A DNA stretch of 64,000 nucleotides from an uncultured Clostridia bacterium (GTDB lineage: Bacteria > Bacillota > Clostridia > Lachnospirales > Lachnospiraceae), in assembly GCA_947385955.1 (NCBI GenBank), contig CANDNA010000007.1:62001-126000 (forward strand). Reading direction: 5' to 3'. Below the pieces are notes generated by a model. The model was given only the letters and a program-made list of their open reading frames with translations. It had not been told where the DNA came from and searched no databases. The translations under genes were made by a program, and so were the position numbers. Shown in pieces: positions 61,337 through 64,000 of this stretch (positions are counted from its first letter, which is position 1; each line of letters starts with the position of its first letter).

Positions 61337-63338
61337 TTACTGGCTGGAACGATTTAAACAGTTGGAAGATGCGCAGAATCAACAGGGCATTTTGTGTTAT
61401 GAAGAGATTGAAGAACAGTATCGTCAGGTTCAGAAACAGCTTGAAGGCCAGATCGATGCCTGGTATGGCCGGTTTGCGGCAAATAATAACATAACAATAC
61501 AGGAAGCCCGTCAGATACTGAGAGGAAAGGACCTGGAAGAATTTAAGTGGAGTGTACAGGATTATATTCGATATGGCCGAAAAAACGCAGACAATGGAGC
61601 GTGGGAGAAACAACTGGAAAATGCATCTGCCAGATATCATATCAGCAGGCTGGAGGCATTAAAGCTGCAAACACAACAGAGTCTTGAAATCATGTTCGGA
61701 AATCAGTTGGACCGTGTGGACGCTGGTATGAAAAGGATTTATCTGGATGGATATTATCATACAGCATATGAGCTGCAGAAGGGTTTCAGAATAGGCTGGG
61801 ATATCGCAGGGCTGGATCAGGTACAGATTGAAAAGGTAATAAGAAAACCGTGGGCTGTGGATGGAAAAAATTTTTCAGAGCGGATCTGGGGAAACAAGGC
61901 AAAGCTGATTTCAGAAGTACATAAAGAACTGACCCAGAATATTATGCTTGGAGCTGATCCACAGAAAGCCATCGATGCAATTGCAAAGAAGATGAACACT
62001 TCAAAGTATAATGCCGGGCGGCTGGTGATGACAGAAGAGGCTTATTTCAGCTCGGCCGCGCAGAAAGACTGCTTCAATGATTTGGGCGTGGAACAGTATG
62101 AGATCGTGGCAACGCTGGATTCCCATACTTCTGAGATTTGCCAGGAGATGGATGGCAAAGTATTTCCTATGAAAGATTTTGGACCAGGGATAACAGCGCC
62201 GCCCTTCCATGTGTTCTGCAGAAGTACAACAGTGCCCCATTTTGATGAAAACTTTGGTCAGGTGGGGAAACGCGCTGCAAGGGATGAAAAAACAGGTAAG
62301 ACGTATTATGTACCGGCAGATATGACTTATAAGGAGTGGAAGGAAAGTTTTGTTGAGGGCGGGGATAAGTCTGGATTGCAGGAAGCAAGCCCGGATGATA
62401 CAATAAAGGCACAGGAAAAAGTGAAACAGGTTGCGGAAGAATTGAAGGTTGAAAACTTCCCTTCTTCCTTTACCGAAAAAGGGGAATTGAAGAACACCCA
62501 GGCACTTGTTGATTATGTGAATTCTCTGGAAGGCGCGGATGCAAACGTGATTGCCCTGTTTAACCGCATGGGGAAATTGGAAAGCATTGAAAGCAATGGA
62601 ATCCCGTTTAAAATATCCCATGCAAAAAAACATGCTGTTTCCACTTCAACGTACTGTAAAACGGGAGAAATGGCAGATGTAACGCTAATCATACCAAAAT
62701 TGCAGGGTGATGACCTTGCAGGTCAGGTGAACACGATACTACATGAAGAAATGCATCTGATGGATTTGTATGGCAGACAAGATCCAATCAAATCAGATAA
62801 TTGGTTTAGTGAAAGTCGGCAATCCTTGGTTGATACTCTGAAAAATACTTCTTCTGATATGTCGGACGATGTAAAGAAGTTGTTTGCTGAACATAATGCA
62901 AAGTGGGAGGAGGTTTCAAGTACGGTCTGTAATAAGTATACTGCACAGATAACGGCATTGAATGATTCCATGAAAAATGGAACTTTTCAGGGTACATACA
63001 TCGATTACAGGAAACAGTATAAAAAACTGTGTTCACTGTTGGAATCTGAACATGATTATGAGTGCAGAAACATCATGGGTGGTGGAATCGGAAACCTTCA
63101 AGATATTTATGATGCATTATCAGGCGGTAGCTTTAGTAACAATCATATTGTAAAATATGGTCATAACGGCAGTTATTACAATTCTGTTGAAAGCAGAGTA
63201 CGTGAAACGATTGCAAATTATGCAGCGTTAAGCGTGACAAGACCTGATTTGATAGACCTGCTACGTGCAGACAAACCAGAATTGGTTGCAGAACTGGATG
63301 CAACGATTGCAGAGCTTTTGAAGAAAGTGGGTGATTGA
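61323..63338 (+). CDS. MuF-type minor head protein with C-terminal HExxH toxin-like domain
   Basis: A 671-residue protein, roughly twice the size of a plain SPP1 gp7. Residues 1-330 are the head-protein part: helical N-terminus and MuF core (VMTEEAYFSSAAQ, YEIVATLDSHTSEICQEMDG, FHVFCRSTTVPHF). After a linker (about 330-400) a new domain carries HEEMHLMDL at 474-482, a zinc HExxH site, and a possible third ligand Glu in SRVRETIANYAAL near 630. MuF polymorphic toxins of temperate phages have this layout, with the toxin carried in the virion or used against rivals. A small gene follows 2 bases later. Metallopeptidase activity is inferred. Confidence 0.8.
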   Translation: MPNRDYWLERFKQLEDAQNQQGILCYEEIEEQYRQVQKQLEGQIDAWYGRFAANNNITIQEARQILRGKDLEEFKWSVQDYIRYGRKNADNGAWEKQLENASARYHISRLEALKLQTQQSLEIMFGNQLDRVDAGMKRIYLDGYYHTAYELQKGFRIGWDIAGLDQVQIEKVIRKPWAVDGKNFSERIWGNKAKLISEVHKELTQNIMLGADPQKAIDAIAKKMNTSKYNAGRLVMTEEAYFSSAAQKDCFNDLGVEQYEIVATLDSHTSEICQEMDGKVFPMKDFGPGITAPPFHVFCRSTTVPHFDENFGQVGKRAARDEKTGKTYYVPADMTYKEWKESFVEGGDKSGLQEASPDDTIKAQEKVKQVAEELKVENFPSSFTEKGELKNTQALVDYVNSLEGADANVIALFNRMGKLESIESNGIPFKISHAKKHAVSTSTYCKTGEMADVTLIIPKLQGDDLAGQVNTILHEEMHLMDLYGRQDPIKSDNWFSESRQSLVDTLKNTSSDMSDDVKKLFAEHNAKWEEVSSTVCNKYTAQITALNDSMKNGTFQGTYIDYRKQYKKLCSLLESEHDYECRNIMGGGIGNLQDIYDALSGGSFSNNHIVKYGHNGSYYNSVESRVRETIANYAALSVTRPDLIDLLRADKPELVAELDATIAELLKKVGD

Positions 63339-63340
63339 TA

Positions 63341-63646
63341 ATGAGCCAAGAGGAATTTATCAGGAGTATGGTAGGTGTATGGGAATTAAGCAAGGAAGAA
63401 AGTGAAATAGCAATAAAAAAGGCAAGGGTTAATGATTTGTGGATGGAATCTATAAATTTTCCGCCTATGCTACGACAGTTTTTTGATTTGGAAAGTGATA
63501 AACTTCTTGATGAAAAAATTGAAGTTCTGACAGCGTTGAAGGAAGGAAAAGCGATTTCTGACATTCCAGATTTTTATGATGTCTTGGAGCTGTATCCAAA
63601 GGAACAGGAAAAGGATGGAATACGTACTGAGGCGATTTGGGATTAA
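63341..63646 (+). CDS. Candidate immunity protein for the MuF C-terminal domain
   Basis: A 101-residue acidic, helical protein: EEFIRSMVGVWELSKEE, then FPPMLRQFFDLE and LDEKIEVLTALKEGK. No family recognised. It starts 2 bases after the MuF stop, not where head-assembly genes normally continue, and is followed by a gene remnant. Position and size fit an immunity partner. The ATG at 63341 has GTGGGTGAT upstream. Confidence 0.55.
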   Translation: MSQEEFIRSMVGVWELSKEESEIAIKKARVNDLWMESINFPPMLRQFFDLESDKLLDEKIEVLTALKEGKAISDIPDFYDVLELYPKEQEKDGIRTEAIWD

Positions 63647-63756
63647 AAGTATCGTCACATAAGCTATTGGAAGAATCCGTGGATCTTTATAAAAATGAGT
63701 GGAAATTCAGGATTGAGGATACGGAAACGATCAGAAAACTGATGAAAATGTACTAA
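63631..63756 (+). pseudogene. Orphan coding remnant or frameshifted tail
   Basis: A 41-codon stretch without a start codon ends at 63754-63756 and reads as ordinary protein (KLLEESVDLYKNEWKFR, IRKLMKMY). It overlaps the end of the candidate immunity gene in another frame. It is either the true C-terminus of that gene after a one-base shift or the tail of an earlier displaced cassette. Confidence 0.45.
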
Positions 63757-63778
63757 ATATTATTTGGCTTTGGAACAG

Positions 63779-63815
63779 GCACTTTTGAAAATAAACATTC
63801 AAAGGTGCTTTTTTC
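63779..63815 (+). terminator. Intrinsic terminator-like hairpin in the head module
   Basis: GCACTTTTGAA and TTCAAAGGTGC pair over 11 bases (one G-T), with an 8-base loop and a run of six T. It separates the MuF/immunity cassette from the next head gene. Confidence 0.65.
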
Positions 63816-63836
63816 ATGCAGAAAAGGAGGAAATTT

Positions 63837-64000
63837 ATGATAGCAAATGGGTTGACATTTTATGACGGACAGCGGTATGAGAATGGTCAGGAAATCCATG
63901 ATCTGGGCAGTCTGGTAGCAACGTCCACAAACGGCGGGGTCAGAAATTATGAAGGACTGGCAAAAGACAGGGATAAACTGCCGGTTTATGATGATCTGGA
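63837..64000 (+). CDS. Phage structural-region protein, N-terminal part (partial)
   Basis: An open frame of 54 codons from an ATG with AAAGGAGG 6 bases upstream, running off the window. It begins MIANGLTFYDGQRYENGQ and has no recognised motif. Position suggests a scaffold, capsid accessory or decoration gene. Confidence 0.65.
   Translation, partial: MIANGLTFYDGQRYENGQEIHDLGSLVATSTNGGVRNYEGLAKDRDKLPVYDDL

Larger units (their letters stand above)
39467..64000. mobile_element. Temperate siphophage-like prophage, left part (right end beyond window)
   Basis: Support comes from a terminal large serine recombinase against a broken host gene, a CI/Cro-like switch and many very short genes. A replication and modification block then leads to a late module of terminase, SPP1-type portal and MuF head protein in standard order. 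Tail, lysis and right attachment genes are not in the window. Base composition is visibly more AT-rich than the host part, most strongly at 41-49 kb. Confidence 0.9.

Overview
The window looks like a chromosome segment from a Gram-positive gut-type Clostridia, most likely Lachnospiraceae. This is inferred from strong AGGAGG ribosome-binding sites, a LytR-CpsA-Psr ligase, GH25 lysozymes, a GtrII-type membrane glucosyltransferase and a moderate-GC host section. A more AT-rich prophage follows it. No rRNA, tRNA or CRISPR array was seen.

Bases 1 to about 34,000 form a cell-surface polysaccharide locus. It holds the end of a Wzx-like flippase, an SGNH-fold membrane protein and a GtrII-like glucosyltransferase, a pair of small EamA/SMR-type permeases, and two GH25 lysozymes of related architecture. 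The dTDP-rhamnose genes rfbB, rfbA and rfbC are present but rfbD is not. An ABC polysaccharide exporter (Wzm plus Wzt with a C-terminal sugar-binding domain) sits beside a two-domain methyltransferase/kinase-like protein resembling the WbdD chain terminators. Large GT2 glycosyltransferases, a phospho-sugar mutase, GtrA, a VTC-domain protein with DUF4956, a polyprenyl-phosphate sugar transferase, an LCP ligase and glmS complete the set. Together these could make activated sugars, start a chain on undecaprenyl phosphate, extend and cap it, export it and attach it to peptidoglycan.

Bases 34,000 to 39,470 carry housekeeping genes: a MATE transporter, an HtrA protease, a divergent ClpX, and an M23 peptidase gene cut off within its catalytic domain.

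From about 39,470 to the end lies a prophage whose right end is outside the window. A large serine recombinase sits at its left end, directly against the broken M23 gene. Next come a two-gene cargo module, a NYN ribonuclease with a structured leader, and a CI-type repressor facing a small HTH gene across an operator region. Then follows an unusual stretch (44.9-49.4 kb) where plus-strand small HTH or short genes alternate with minus-strand cargo genes, each with its own near-consensus promoter, ending in a HicAB toxin-antitoxin pair. The middle region has an HUH-type Rep-like protein, an RNase H-like protein, an HD phosphohydrolase, a helicase-methyltransferase fusion, a C5 methyltransferase, a PAPS-reductase-like protein and an ArpU/DUF1492-like late regulator. 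The late region has terminase subunits, an SPP1-type portal, and a MuF head protein with a C-terminal HExxH domain followed by a probable immunity gene.

The strongest candidates for undescribed biology are the MuF/HExxH plus immunity pair, the alternating-strand cassette array, the NYN gene with its hairpin leader, the 41-42.6 kb two-gene module, and the WbdD-like capping protein in a Gram-positive locus. All functional names come from motif recognition by eye; no database search was run.
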